In this document: positions 50,325-58,112 of the stretch, piece by piece | Numbering within the stretch: the first letter of the stretch is position 1 | How the letters are laid out: each line of letters starts with the position of its first letter | Source of the DNA: CAYTLW01 sp964438735 | GTDB taxonomy: Bacteria; Myxococcota_A; UBA9042 | Direction: 5' to 3' | DNA length: 63,896 nucleotides | NCBI GenBank assembly: GCA_964438735.1 | Contig: CAYTLW010000033.1 | Coordinates: 1 to 63,896 of the forward strand | Made by a program: the position numbers and the translations under genes | The notes under the pieces: generated by a model | What the model saw: the letters and a program-made list of their open reading frames with translations, nothing else | Told to the model about the DNA's origin: nothing | Databases searched by the model: none

Positions 50325-50354
50325 CAAAGATGTCAAGTTTCAATACCTGACCCT
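50325..50354 (-). repeat. Dispersed repeat copy D, overlapping the 3' end of the LDI-like gene
   Basis: A reverse-complement copy with two changes in the core (AAGATGTCAAGTTTCAATAC). The stop codon (50340-50342) and last codons of the linalool-dehydratase-like gene lie inside it, giving the C-terminal RVRY. Confidence 0.85.
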
Positions 50355-52007
50355 CAGGACTGCCAGGAAGACGAGAAGGACGACCATCAGCAGGCCGCCG
50401 GCGGGGCCCGATGGCGCGGGTGAGGCCGTGCAGCCGGACTCCTCCGGCTCGTCCACTGGCGGCTCGATGGTGTAGGTCACTTCGGTTCCGTTCAGCGGCG
50501 GCGTGGTGATGACCATCCGTTGGCCGGACCAGGAGAACTTGGTGTAGACGGTGCCGTCGCGCCGCACCACGTAATCGGCGCCGTGATCCAGGTTGCCGAT
50601 GGTGAGCGTGGTCGCGTGCTTGATGGCGGTGCCGCCGTTGACCGTGACGACGAGCTTCTCTTCTGTCTTGTTGTACGCGGCCTGGTTGACGAACACCCCC
50701 TTGTGGCCGACGGAGACCAAGAATGGTTCGTCGAAGCGGGTTGCATCCCAGGGTTGGGCGGCCAGGGTTGCGACGTTGACCTGCTTGGTTGTCGTCATGG
50801 CCAGCAGTGGGAAGCCGTTTTGGAACATGGTCGGGATGATTGGAAAGACCCGCCGGAACTCGGTGCCCTCGGCATTCCACGCTGGTTTGCCGAAGTTCAA
50901 GGTCCAGGTGGCCTCCAACTTTTCGTAAAGCGCGTGGTCGGCGAACTGGCGTGCGGCGACCATGCCGAATCCGGTGGCGATGATGTCCAGCGCATCGCCG
51001 GCGAGGCCGGTGGCGCCAGTGCGGTCCAGGACCATGGTGCGGCCATCCGACTTGGGCGAGTCCTCGCCGCTGACCACGAAATGGGTCTTGTAGTCGGTGT
51101 AGAGCTTGGCGGCCCAGGGGGGATCGAGGGCTGCGAGCATCCAGATGGACCAGCCGTTGTAGACCCCGCTGACCCGCTTCAGAACTTCGGGTTCCTTGCT
51201 GCCTTTGACCGCCTCGCCGGCGCCGAAGGGATAGTAGAGGTCGTAGAGCACGCCGTTGTCCGTCTGCAGCATGAGGTCGCGCACCCACTTCACCCAGGCG
51301 TCGTTGCTGGCGGCGTAGTCGGTGCCGTGGATGCGGTCGTAGCTCACCTGCGCCAGACGGTGGGGCGCGTTGCAGGGCACGAAGATGCGACCGGGTTCGC
51401 ATGCGACGTTCAAGGTGTGCTTGCCAGCCGCGTCCAGGCCGTTGGCTGCCTGGTCGGCGATGGAGGCGGCCAGCTTCTTGATGTCCGTTTCGAACTCCGG
51501 TCCGCCTGGGTTGCTCAGCCGGACGGTCTTTTCGAACGCCGTGTCGCCGAACGCCTGGCGGTGGAGCGTCATCATATACAGCAAGTGCCCGGTATACATG
51601 ATGTTGTCGGGACCCAGGGGGTTGTCGCCCCAGCGCTCGAGCCAGTCATGCCAGGCGCGCTTGTAGAGCATCTTGTCGATTAGCGAGGTCATGGCCTGTT
51701 GGTAGGGCTGGCGATAGGCCGGCGTACGCATGGCCGCCTGCACGATGGCGTAGGAGGTGAACGCGATGACGTAGCGCAGGGGCCCCATGGCGTCGTCGGA
51801 GGCCATGTTGTCGAGCAGGTCCGGCGCCCAGTGGATGTCTTCAAACTGCTCGGCAGGGCCCGATACCGCTCGATGGACCAGGTTGAAGGTGCCGATGGTC
51901 TCGTTGTCGATGTATGGGACGTCCGGAACCCTGGCGACCGCTATGCTGGACGCCAGAATCCCAGCCAGGAAGGCAACTGCGACGGGTGTGCGAGGGCTAG
52001 CGGACAT
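50340..52007 (-). CDS. Secreted linalool dehydratase/isomerase-family protein with MYXO-CTERM-like tail
   Basis: A 555-residue protein. The signal is MSASPRTPVAVAFLAGILAS, with cleavage probably near AVAR. The body (about 30-470) matches the linalool dehydratase/isomerase (LDI) fold family: IMYTGHLLYMMTLHRQAFGD with His141, and ACEPGRIFVPCN with Cys203 and Cys212 nine residues apart, as for the catalytic cysteines of the characterised enzyme. The C-terminus has EESGC followed by a Gly-rich spacer, a hydrophobic helix GLLMVVLLVFLAVL and a basic end RVRY, as in MYXO-CTERM sorting tags; those last residues come from a dispersed repeat. The ATG at 52007 overlaps the stop of the fibrinogen-like gene by 11 bp, so translation is coupled. 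Real substrate unknown; LDI-family members are diverse and the call rests on motifs, not overall identity. Confidence 0.65.
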   Translation of the reverse strand: MSASPRTPVAVAFLAGILASSIAVARVPDVPYIDNETIGTFNLVHRAVSGPAEQFEDIHWAPDLLDNMASDDAMGPLRYVIAFTSYAIVQAAMRTPAYRQPYQQAMTSLIDKMLYKRAWHDWLERWGDNPLGPDNIMYTGHLLYMMTLHRQAFGDTAFEKTVRLSNPGGPEFETDIKKLAASIADQAANGLDAAGKHTLNVACEPGRIFVPCNAPHRLAQVSYDRIHGTDYAASNDAWVKWVRDLMLQTDNGVLYDLYYPFGAGEAVKGSKEPEVLKRVSGVYNGWSIWMLAALDPPWAAKLYTDYKTHFVVSGEDSPKSDGRTMVLDRTGATGLAGDALDIIATGFGMVAARQFADHALYEKLEATWTLNFGKPAWNAEGTEFRRVFPIIPTMFQNGFPLLAMTTTKQVNVATLAAQPWDATRFDEPFLVSVGHKGVFVNQAAYNKTEEKLVVTVNGGTAIKHATTLTIGNLDHGADYVVRRDGTVYTKFSWSGQRMVITTPPLNGTEVTYTIEPPVDEPEESGCTASPAPSGPAGGLLMVVLLVFLAVLRVRY

Positions 52008-53766
52008 AGAGCACGTGCGCCGTCTTGTTGATGGCGTTGTTCCAGTTCTTGACCAGCTGGCCCAGGTCGCCGTAGCCGTTGGCGTAGCTGGTGAACCAGG
52101 CCCAACCCGAGTTCTGGTGGCCGCCGCCGTCGCCCGTCCAGTCGCGGGTGCCGTAGTGCCAGCGAATGCCCGATGGCGGCGTGCAATTCCACTGGCTGTG
52201 GTTGTTGCCGTTGCACTTGCCATTGCCGGAGGACTGCCACTTCTTGGTGGACCAGTTCCAGGTCGCCACCGTGGCGCCCCGATCGCCGGTCAGTGTGCCG
52301 ACGAAGTCCTCGCCCTTGGGGTTGGTGTGCTGCTTGAAGTCGTACATATGCTGCCGGAATGGCGCCACCGTCTCCTTGACGAGCACCATGCGGTCGCTGT
52401 TCTTGAGCAAGGTCTTCGAGAAGATGAACGTGCCGTTGTTGACCCACTCGGTGCTGTTGGCCACACCCTGCAGGCCCTTGTAGGCGCCGCTATTGGTGAT
52501 GTGCATCCACGGCGTCCAGCCGCCGCCTTCGGTGGTCATGTCGCAGGCCACTTCCCAGGGCGCGGTGCCGCCGGCGCCATCGGGGTCGATCCAGTACTTG
52601 CCGCTGGGCACCTTGCCTTCGCTGTCCAGGATGTGTTTGCAGCTCTTGCCGGGGTTGCCCTTGCCGCCCAGGGCGGCGGCGAATGCGAACACTTTGTAGG
52701 ACGTGCCGTTGCAGACCTGCAGCGTGTTGTTGCCGGTGTCGTACCAGACCATGCCCACGGTCTTGGCCGAACAGGGCATGGGCGCCTTGGTGCCGTTTTG
52801 GAAGCGGAAGGCCAGCGCCTGGTGGCCGGCGAAGTCCACGTTGGCGCCGGTGGCCAGGCCCTTGGTGAAGGTCTGCTTGGCGCTCCAGTTCTGGGCCTTG
52901 TCGAGCCGGCCGAAGGGCGACAGGTCGGGGCCGCCGGCCAGGTCGCTGTACTTGCCGCTCATGGCCACGGTGGCCAGCTTCTTGGTGGCGACCAGATCCT
53001 GGACAAGTTTCGGATCGGTCATGGCCGCCTTGACGCAGCCGGTGCAGGCGAGCTTGGCGGCCTGGTCGGCAACTTTGGCGCTGTTGGCCACAGTGGCGTT
53101 GTCGGCCTGCTTGGCGTGCAGGGCTTCTTTGGCATTGTCTGCGGCCAGCGCGCTGGTCGCAGGGCCGCCCTTGGTCTTGGCGCCGGCGTAGGTGAAGGAC
53201 AGGTGCGCGGCGCCCACCGACGCGTTGGCCAGCTTGCTGCTGGTCACCGCGCCGTCGGCCAGCACATCGCCCTTGATGGCGCCCTTGGCCAGATGGCCGG
53301 TGTCCAGGCAACCGGAGCAGGAGACCGTGGCCGATGTGGTGGCCATGCGCGCGTGCACGGCGTAGGGCTGCGGGCGCAGGGGCACGCGTGCGAGCTCGGG
53401 ATCGCCGCCGATGGCGACACCGATCCAGCGGGCGGCGGCCTGACCCTTGGCGTCATTGAGCACGGCATCGTCGAGCTTGTTGTTGTCCTCGGTGCCGATC
53501 TCGATCGCGAAGATGCCCACGGTGACGGGCACGCCGAGGAACTTCTCGCTCCACAGCGGCTTGCCGCCCTTGGCCTCGGAATACAGGGCCAGACCCATGG
53601 CGTACTTGCCGTCGGCAACAGGCCCCCCAGCGGCCGATCGCAAGGTGCCCTGGATGGACAGCACCGTCGGTGCGGCGCTCGCCGTGCTCGTCCAGCCCCC
53701 CCATGCCAGCAAACATGCCAAGGCAGTGAGCAGGAGACGATGGGGAGCGAAGCCGGTGGGAGCCAT
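51997..53766 (-). CDS. Secreted protein with C-terminal fibrinogen-like domain
   Basis: A 589-residue protein. The signal MAPTGFAPHRLLLTALACLL ends near TASAAP. Residues about 30-150 form a module shared with the protein at 55814-58021: IQGTLRSAAGGPVADGKYAM, then LALYSEAKGG...WSEKF. The middle has Ala/Lys-rich pseudo-repeats (AKQADNATVANSAKVADQAA) and isolated CSGC and CTGC pairs. Residues about 379-589 form a fibrinogen-related domain: GKYWIDPDGAGG, EVACDMTTEGGGWTPWM, ending WNNAINKTAHVLYVR. Bacterial fibrinogen-like domains usually bind sugars or acetylated groups on surfaces. AGGAGG lies five bases before the ATG. It overlaps the next gene (LDI-like) and is divergent from the csoR-type gene. 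Confidence 0.75.
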   Translation of the reverse strand: MAPTGFAPHRLLLTALACLLAWGGWTSTASAAPTVLSIQGTLRSAAGGPVADGKYAMGLALYSEAKGGKPLWSEKFLGVPVTVGIFAIEIGTEDNNKLDDAVLNDAKGQAAARWIGVAIGGDPELARVPLRPQPYAVHARMATTSATVSCSGCLDTGHLAKGAIKGDVLADGAVTSSKLANASVGAAHLSFTYAGAKTKGGPATSALAADNAKEALHAKQADNATVANSAKVADQAAKLACTGCVKAAMTDPKLVQDLVATKKLATVAMSGKYSDLAGGPDLSPFGRLDKAQNWSAKQTFTKGLATGANVDFAGHQALAFRFQNGTKAPMPCSAKTVGMVWYDTGNNTLQVCNGTSYKVFAFAAALGGKGNPGKSCKHILDSEGKVPSGKYWIDPDGAGGTAPWEVACDMTTEGGGWTPWMHITNSGAYKGLQGVANSTEWVNNGTFIFSKTLLKNSDRMVLVKETVAPFRQHMYDFKQHTNPKGEDFVGTLTGDRGATVATWNWSTKKWQSSGNGKCNGNNHSQWNCTPPSGIRWHYGTRDWTGDGGGHQNSGWAWFTSYANGYGDLGQLVKNWNNAINKTAHVLYVR

Positions 53767-53831
53767 GGAAACCTCCTGCAACGAGCCAGCGAATTGCGGC
53801 ACATCATGCAGTGTCCCGACGTCGACTGGCC

Positions 53832-53860
53832 TTGACAAGCACATATGCCATTCCTATCCA
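53832..53860 (+). promoter_or_regulatory. Sigma-70-type promoter of the csoR-permease operon
   Basis: TTGACA at 53832-53837 is a perfect -35 box and TATCCA at 53855-53860 lies after a 17-bp spacer. The expected transcription start, near 53867, falls inside the inverted-repeat operator at 53865-53881. Confidence 0.6.
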
Positions 53861-53864
53861 TTGT

Positions 53865-53881
53865 ATACCCCCGCAGGGTAT
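53865..53881. promoter_or_regulatory. CsoR-type operator, inverted repeat ATACCC-N5-GGGTAT
   Basis: ATACCC (53865-53870) and GGGTAT (53876-53881) are exact inverted copies around CCGCA. TACCC...GGGTA is the half-site style of CsoR/RcnR-family operators, and it overlaps the predicted start of transcription of the gene that encodes such a regulator, so autoregulation by blocking RNA polymerase is expected. Confidence 0.65.
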
Positions 53882-53899
53882 GTGGGCGACGGAGCCGAC

Positions 53900-54196
53900 G
53901 TGAAGCGTTCTGAAGAAGATAAACGCCGCCTGCTGGCCCGACTACGCCGCGCCGAGGGCCAGGTATCCGCCATCGCCAGGATGGTCGAGCAGGACACCTA
54001 TTGCGTCGACGTGCTGGTCCAGATCGCGGCCGCCCGCGGTGCCTTGGATGGCGTCGGACAGGACATCCTGCGCCACCATGTGGAGACCTGCGTGACCGCT
54101 GCCATGCGCAGTGATGACGAAGCGCGGCGAAGGCAGAAGATCGACGAGCTGATGGACGTGTTCGGCCGGTACGCGGGCACCAGGAGGCGCAAATGA
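53900..54196 (+). CDS. CsoR/FrmR-family metal-sensing repressor
   Basis: A 98-residue, all-helical regulator of the DUF156 family. With the start at GTG 53900 (GGAG at 53891-53894, five bases upstream) it reads KRSEEDKRRLLARLRRAEGQ and continues with the typical core. Cys35 (QDTYCVDVLV), His60 and Cys64 (RHHVETC) reproduce the Cys-x24-His-x3-Cys copper(I) site of CsoR; Ni/Co (RcnR) and formaldehyde (FrmR) members differ there. Copper is therefore the best guess, though persulphide sensors share two cysteines. The protein would repress from the operator 18 bp upstream. The stop codon overlaps the start of the efflux permease (ATGA). Confidence 0.85.
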   Translation: MKRSEEDKRRLLARLRRAEGQVSAIARMVEQDTYCVDVLVQIAAARGALDGVGQDILRHHVETCVTAAMRSDDEARRRQKIDELMDVFGRYAGTRRRK

Positions 54197-55407
54197 GCGC
54201 CTTCTTCGACAACACCTGGGGCGTGCTGCTGGAGCTGGCCCCGTGGCTGCTGTTGGGCGCGGTGGCCGCCGCGTTGCTGCACGGCCTGGTACCGGCGGGT
54301 TTCATCCGCGGGCAACTTCGCGGCCTGCCCGGGGTGTTCAAGGCCGTGTTTTTCGGCGTGCCCATGCCCCTGTGTTCCTGCGGGGTCATCCCGGCGGGCC
54401 TGGGCCTCAAGCGCGACGGCGCCAGCAACGGCGCGGCGACGGGATTCCTCATCGCCACGCCACAGACGGGCGTGGACTCGATCCTGGTCAGCGCCAGCTT
54501 CCTTGGCCTGCCCTTCGCCATCGCCAAGGTGCTGGCGGCGCTGGTGACCGGCATGGCTGGCGGCGTCCTGGTGGAGCGATTCGGCGGCACGGGACCCGAG
54601 GACGTCGCCGCGGCCGCTGGCGACGACAGCGAAGCGCGAGACGCCCGCGCCATGGTGGCCCACGGTGTCGACATGATTCGCATGATCTGGCGCTGGCTGG
54701 TCTTCGGCGTCCTCGTCTCCGCCGCCTTGACCACCTGGCTGCCGACCGGTTCGCTGGCGTCGCTGGGCGAGCACGGTGGATTGCTCGCCTTTGGCGCCGT
54801 GCTGTTGGCGAGCATTCCGCTGTACGTCTGCGCGACCGCGTCGGTCCCCATCGCCGCGGCTCTGGTCGCGGGCGGGCTGCCCACGGGCGCGGCGCTGGTA
54901 TTCCTGATGGCGGGTCCGGCCACCAATGTGGCCACGGTCGGGGCGGTATGGCGTGCTTTTGGCGGCCGCACACTGGCCATCTACCTGGCGACCATCATCG
55001 CCGGCAGCGTCGCCTTCGGGTTGGGTTTCGAAGCCCTGGTCGGCCCCATGGACGCCGAGCATGTACACGGTCATCACGATCACCAGTCCTGGTGGGCCAT
55101 CGCCGCGACGGTGGTCCTGTCGGGCCTGTTCGCCTGGTTCCTGGTCGAAGATCTGCGCGCCGCTGTGACGCGCTGGAGGATGAACATGAGCGATGACAAG
55201 ACGACCCAAGAGTTTGGCGTCGAAGGCATGACCTGCGAGGGCTGCTCAGGACGCCTGCAGCGCGTGCTGAACGGAGACGAGGCCATCGAATCGGCCACCG
55301 TCTCGCTGGCCGACAAGCGCGCGGTCGTGGCCGGCGACGTGCCGCCCGAGCGCGTGGTGCAGCTGATTGAGGGCGCCGGATTCGACGTGGTGCAAATTGC
55401 AAGGTGA
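54193..55407 (+). CDS. SO_0444-type Cu/Zn efflux permease with C-terminal HMA domain
   Basis: A 404-residue membrane protein. About eight hydrophobic helices in two groups (about 10-135 and 170-290) carry the permease (ArsP/DUF318-like) motif PMPLCSCGVIPAG with Cys61 and Cys63 in the first half and AGPATNVATVGA in the second. A loop after helix 4 is charged. A His-rich HVHGHHDHQ segment precedes a last helix, and residues about 340-404 are a heavy-metal-associated domain with GMTCEGC (Cys348, Cys351). AGGAGG lies six bases before the ATG, which overlaps the regulator's stop. Probable role: metal export from the cytoplasm, the HMA domain delivering or sensing copper. The HMA could also be made alone from an internal ATG, but the frame is continuous. 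Confidence 0.82.
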   Translation: MSAFFDNTWGVLLELAPWLLLGAVAAALLHGLVPAGFIRGQLRGLPGVFKAVFFGVPMPLCSCGVIPAGLGLKRDGASNGAATGFLIATPQTGVDSILVSASFLGLPFAIAKVLAALVTGMAGGVLVERFGGTGPEDVAAAAGDDSEARDARAMVAHGVDMIRMIWRWLVFGVLVSAALTTWLPTGSLASLGEHGGLLAFGAVLLASIPLYVCATASVPIAAALVAGGLPTGAALVFLMAGPATNVATVGAVWRAFGGRTLAIYLATIIAGSVAFGLGFEALVGPMDAEHVHGHHDHQSWWAIAATVVLSGLFAWFLVEDLRAAVTRWRMNMSDDKTTQEFGVEGMTCEGCSGRLQRVLNGDEAIESATVSLADKRAVVAGDVPPERVVQLIEGAGFDVVQIAR

Positions 55408-55423
55408 ACGCGTCGCGACCCGG

Positions 55424-55783
55424 GTGCGCCACGTCGTCGACGATGTGGGCACCGCCGACGTCTTCATCGAATCGCTGACCCCGCGTCAACGCTGGCTGCG
55501 TGCTGTGAAGATGGGCGGCATCTGCTGGGGCCTCGCCCTGCTCTCGGTCCTGGTGCCAGTGCTGCATTTCGTGCTGGTGCCGGGCTTCCTGCTGGCCGGC
55601 CCCATCGCCGCGTGGCTGGCCTGGCGTCGCACGGAGTCGCTACTGGGCGGGGAAGTGGACTGCCCCAAATGCGGCCAGACCTATGACGTCGGCACAGGTG
55701 GCGTGCAGTGGCCCCTGCAGGCGCAATGCGATGGCTGCCGAACAACCGTTCGGCTCCATCGAGGGTCAGGTATTGACACTTGA
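55424..55783 (+). CDS. Small membrane protein with zinc ribbon; C-terminus made by a dispersed repeat
   Basis: A 119-residue protein from GTG 55424 (start uncertain; GTG 55445 and TTG 55397 also fit, and no strong ribosome binding site decides). Two hydrophobic stretches in GICWGLALLSVLVPVLHFVL and FLLAGPIAAWLAW suggest two membrane helices. The tail has CPKCGQTYDVG and CDGC, a four-Cys zinc-ribbon-like pair. The last residues RGSGIDT and the stop come from repeat copy E, so the original C-terminus is lost or extended. It lies 16 bp after the permease gene and may share its operon. Function unknown. Confidence 0.55.
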   Translation: MRHVVDDVGTADVFIESLTPRQRWLRAVKMGGICWGLALLSVLVPVLHFVLVPGFLLAGPIAAWLAWRRTESLLGGEVDCPKCGQTYDVGTGGVQWPLQAQCDGCRTTVRLHRGSGIDT

Positions 55784-55792
55784 CACCTTTTG
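55761..55792 (+). repeat. Dispersed repeat copy E
   Basis: A single copy with the same 32-bp core as A (GAGGGTCAGGTATTGACACT, then TGACACCTTTTG). It overlaps the 3' end of the zinc-ribbon gene and lies between convergent genes, as A/B does. Confidence 0.85.
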
Positions 55793-55813
55793 CAGCCGTC
55801 GGCCTGAACGCGA

Positions 55814-58021
55814 CTATCGAATAAACACCCGCGAAGAGTGCGCCTGTCCGTTGTAGGCGCCTGCCGCGGGCGTCGCGTTATGCCGGTGAGCCCATTGCCA
55901 GCCACTGGAGACGTCGTCCGGGATGTAGTGGCAGTTGCTGCCCGGACAACCCGACCGCGTGGTCATCTTGTTGTCCGTGGCCGCCCAACCCGGCTTGGCC
56001 AGTGGGGCGTGAGCGTTCAGCGCCTGGTGGATGGTCTGCACATGACCGTTGCTGTACGCGCTCTGATAAATGCCGCGATACCAGTCCAGGGTCTTGATGC
56101 TGCCGGCCTTCATGCTCATCTTGAACAGGCCGCGGCGGATGTCGACCATGTACTGACCACCGCCGCCCTGGCCCAGCGCGTTGATGGCCGCCTTGGAGAG
56201 CACGGCCGTGGTCTGCACGCTGGTATTGGTCGTCGTGGTCAGTTTGGCCACATTCTGGCCATTGGCCGCGTGGGCGTACATATGCCAGCCGTTGTGGGTG
56301 TCGGCACGCAGGGCCATGACCAGGGTCCAGCCGCCGCCATCGGTGACCATGTCGCAATAGGCATCGAAGGGTTGGATGGGCCCATTGCCGTCGACATCCA
56401 GCGCGTAGGCGCCGCTCTTGGTCTTGCCCGAATCCCGCCATGCCTTGCAGCTGACCATGTTCTCGGCGACACATTTGGCCGAGCAGCCGTCGCCATCCTT
56501 CTTGTTGCCGTCGTCACAGGACTCGACGCCCTTGTGCACGATGCCGTCTCCGCAGACGTTCTTCTGGCAGGTGGCAGTACAGCCGTCGCCGTCGACCAGG
56601 TTGCCATCATCGCAGGTCTCGCCACTGTTGGTCTTGCCGTTGCCGCATAGACTGAGCGGCTTGAACTCCTGCCAGTCGGCGCCATCGCAGACGAACAGTC
56701 CGGGTTTGGCCGGGTCAAACCACATCCTGCCGACCTGCCCGGGGCCGCAGGAGGCCGGCGCCTTGGCGGCATGTTGCACGACCAGCCCGCCGATCGCCTC
56801 GATCACGCCCTTGCCCGCCACCTTGACGTTGGACAGCCAGGTGGCCTGCACCGCGAAGCCCTTGATGACGCCATCGCTGCCACCGGGTCCCTTCTTGCTG
56901 TCGACCACTTTCAGCCGCCAGGTGCCCTTGGGGTTCTTGCCGGCCCACGCTACCAGGTCGCCGCTGACGGGTTTGGTGGGAGCTGGGTAGATAGTTGTCA
57001 ACTTCTTGCCCGTGCCGCTGTTCTTGTGCAGCGTATAGGCCTTGTTCGACGGATCATAGAGGGTCAACTCGAGCCCGCTGATGTCCGAATTGTCGATGTC
57101 CACGGAGATGGCCAACGTCTTCACCGTGCCCAGATCGGGCAACTGCACCTGGGCGGAGATGCCAATTGGGTCTGCATCCGGGATAGGTATCGATTTATCT
57201 ATTCCATGATCCCCAGAGTAGATATTTGTCAGCACGCCATTGGACACCGTGGCGAGCCCATCCGCCGGCAATTCTGCCGTGGCTGGAACGCATACAAGGC
57301 CGCCATCTGCAGCGATTCCACCGACAGCATGACCGGCCTTGCACTGCCCCGCCGGCATCTTGATACCTGTCAATTTACTGCCATCGCCGATGAATGAAGA
57401 TCCACTCACAGTTCCGGATACTAGATCTTTGGCCACCAGCTTGGCGACCTTGAGCGCCTGGCCGCCCATGTCCACGTCGGCGTCGAAGGCAATCTCGGCG
57501 ACCGAGACGCATCCGGTGCACTGCAGATCGGCAGCCTGCTTGGCCTTCAGCGCCACGCCGCCGGGCGCGTCGGCTTTGGCCCACGAAAAACCGGCGGCCT
57601 TGGCATCCACGCAGCCGCTACAGGACAGACCACCAGCAACAGCGGCGCGACGGGCGTACATGACGGCCTGCAGGGGCGCGCGAGGCAATTCGGGATCCTT
57701 GGCTACGGCAGCCCCGATCCAAGCGGCGGCGGCCCCGTCGATGAGAGAGGCGGGGAAGGGTTTGACGCTGCCCAGGGCATGCTCGAAGTGGCCGTTGTGG
57801 ATGATGACGGGCGCAATCTCGCTCCAGGCGGGCGCCTTGGCATCCTTGCTGGTGTACAGCGCAAATGTGATGCCATACGTGCCGTCAGTGACGGGCCCAC
57901 CGGCCTTGTTGAGCAGGCTGCCCTGGATGGCGACGGTCGTGGGCAGGGCAGACATGGCGATCGACGAAGTGAGCAGGATCGAGGTGGCCACCACGGCGGC
58001 GAGGGCGAATCGAGTGCGCAT
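55814..58021 (-). CDS. Secreted protein with P-like domain, DUF4215-type cysteine modules and fibrinogen-like C-terminus
   Basis: A 735-residue protein. The signal MRTRFALAAVVATSILLTSS precedes the same N-terminal module as the 589-residue protein (IQGSLLNKAGGPVTDGTYGI). About residues 200-225 have SFIGDGSKLTGIKMP, a motif typical of tail-fibre-like proteins. Residues about 290-394 resemble a proprotein-convertase P domain (ISVDIDNSDISGLELTLYDP; LVAWAGKNPKGTWRLKVVD). Residues about 457-520 are two DUF4215-type modules (CDDGNLVDGDGCTATC, CDDGNKKDGDGCSAKC). Residues about 539-735 are a fibrinogen-related domain (AYCDMVTDGGGWTLVMALRA). AGGAG lies seven bases upstream of the ATG at 58021. Likely a secreted or surface recognition protein. 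Confidence 0.78.
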   Translation of the reverse strand: MRTRFALAAVVATSILLTSSIAMSALPTTVAIQGSLLNKAGGPVTDGTYGITFALYTSKDAKAPAWSEIAPVIIHNGHFEHALGSVKPFPASLIDGAAAAWIGAAVAKDPELPRAPLQAVMYARRAAVAGGLSCSGCVDAKAAGFSWAKADAPGGVALKAKQAADLQCTGCVSVAEIAFDADVDMGGQALKVAKLVAKDLVSGTVSGSSFIGDGSKLTGIKMPAGQCKAGHAVGGIAADGGLVCVPATAELPADGLATVSNGVLTNIYSGDHGIDKSIPIPDADPIGISAQVQLPDLGTVKTLAISVDIDNSDISGLELTLYDPSNKAYTLHKNSGTGKKLTTIYPAPTKPVSGDLVAWAGKNPKGTWRLKVVDSKKGPGGSDGVIKGFAVQATWLSNVKVAGKGVIEAIGGLVVQHAAKAPASCGPGQVGRMWFDPAKPGLFVCDGADWQEFKPLSLCGNGKTNSGETCDDGNLVDGDGCTATCQKNVCGDGIVHKGVESCDDGNKKDGDGCSAKCVAENMVSCKAWRDSGKTKSGAYALDVDGNGPIQPFDAYCDMVTDGGGWTLVMALRADTHNGWHMYAHAANGQNVAKLTTTTNTSVQTTAVLSKAAINALGQGGGGQYMVDIRRGLFKMSMKAGSIKTLDWYRGIYQSAYSNGHVQTIHQALNAHAPLAKPGWAATDNKMTTRSGCPGSNCHYIPDDVSSGWQWAHRHNATPAAGAYNGQAHSSRVFIR

Positions 58022-58112
58022 GGACCGGCTCCTGAGTTGGGCAGGGGGCTGCTGTTGCCGGCAGTGTAGCAGTGTGCCCTGCCAGGAATACAGCGCCCAG
58101 GTCAGGAGCGGC

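Noticed and set aside
45383..55792. The dispersed repeats as attachment sites of one integrated element
   Set aside because: There are five copies in two orientations with no integrase gene, and the genes between them do not look like a phage or island. A REP-like family fits better.
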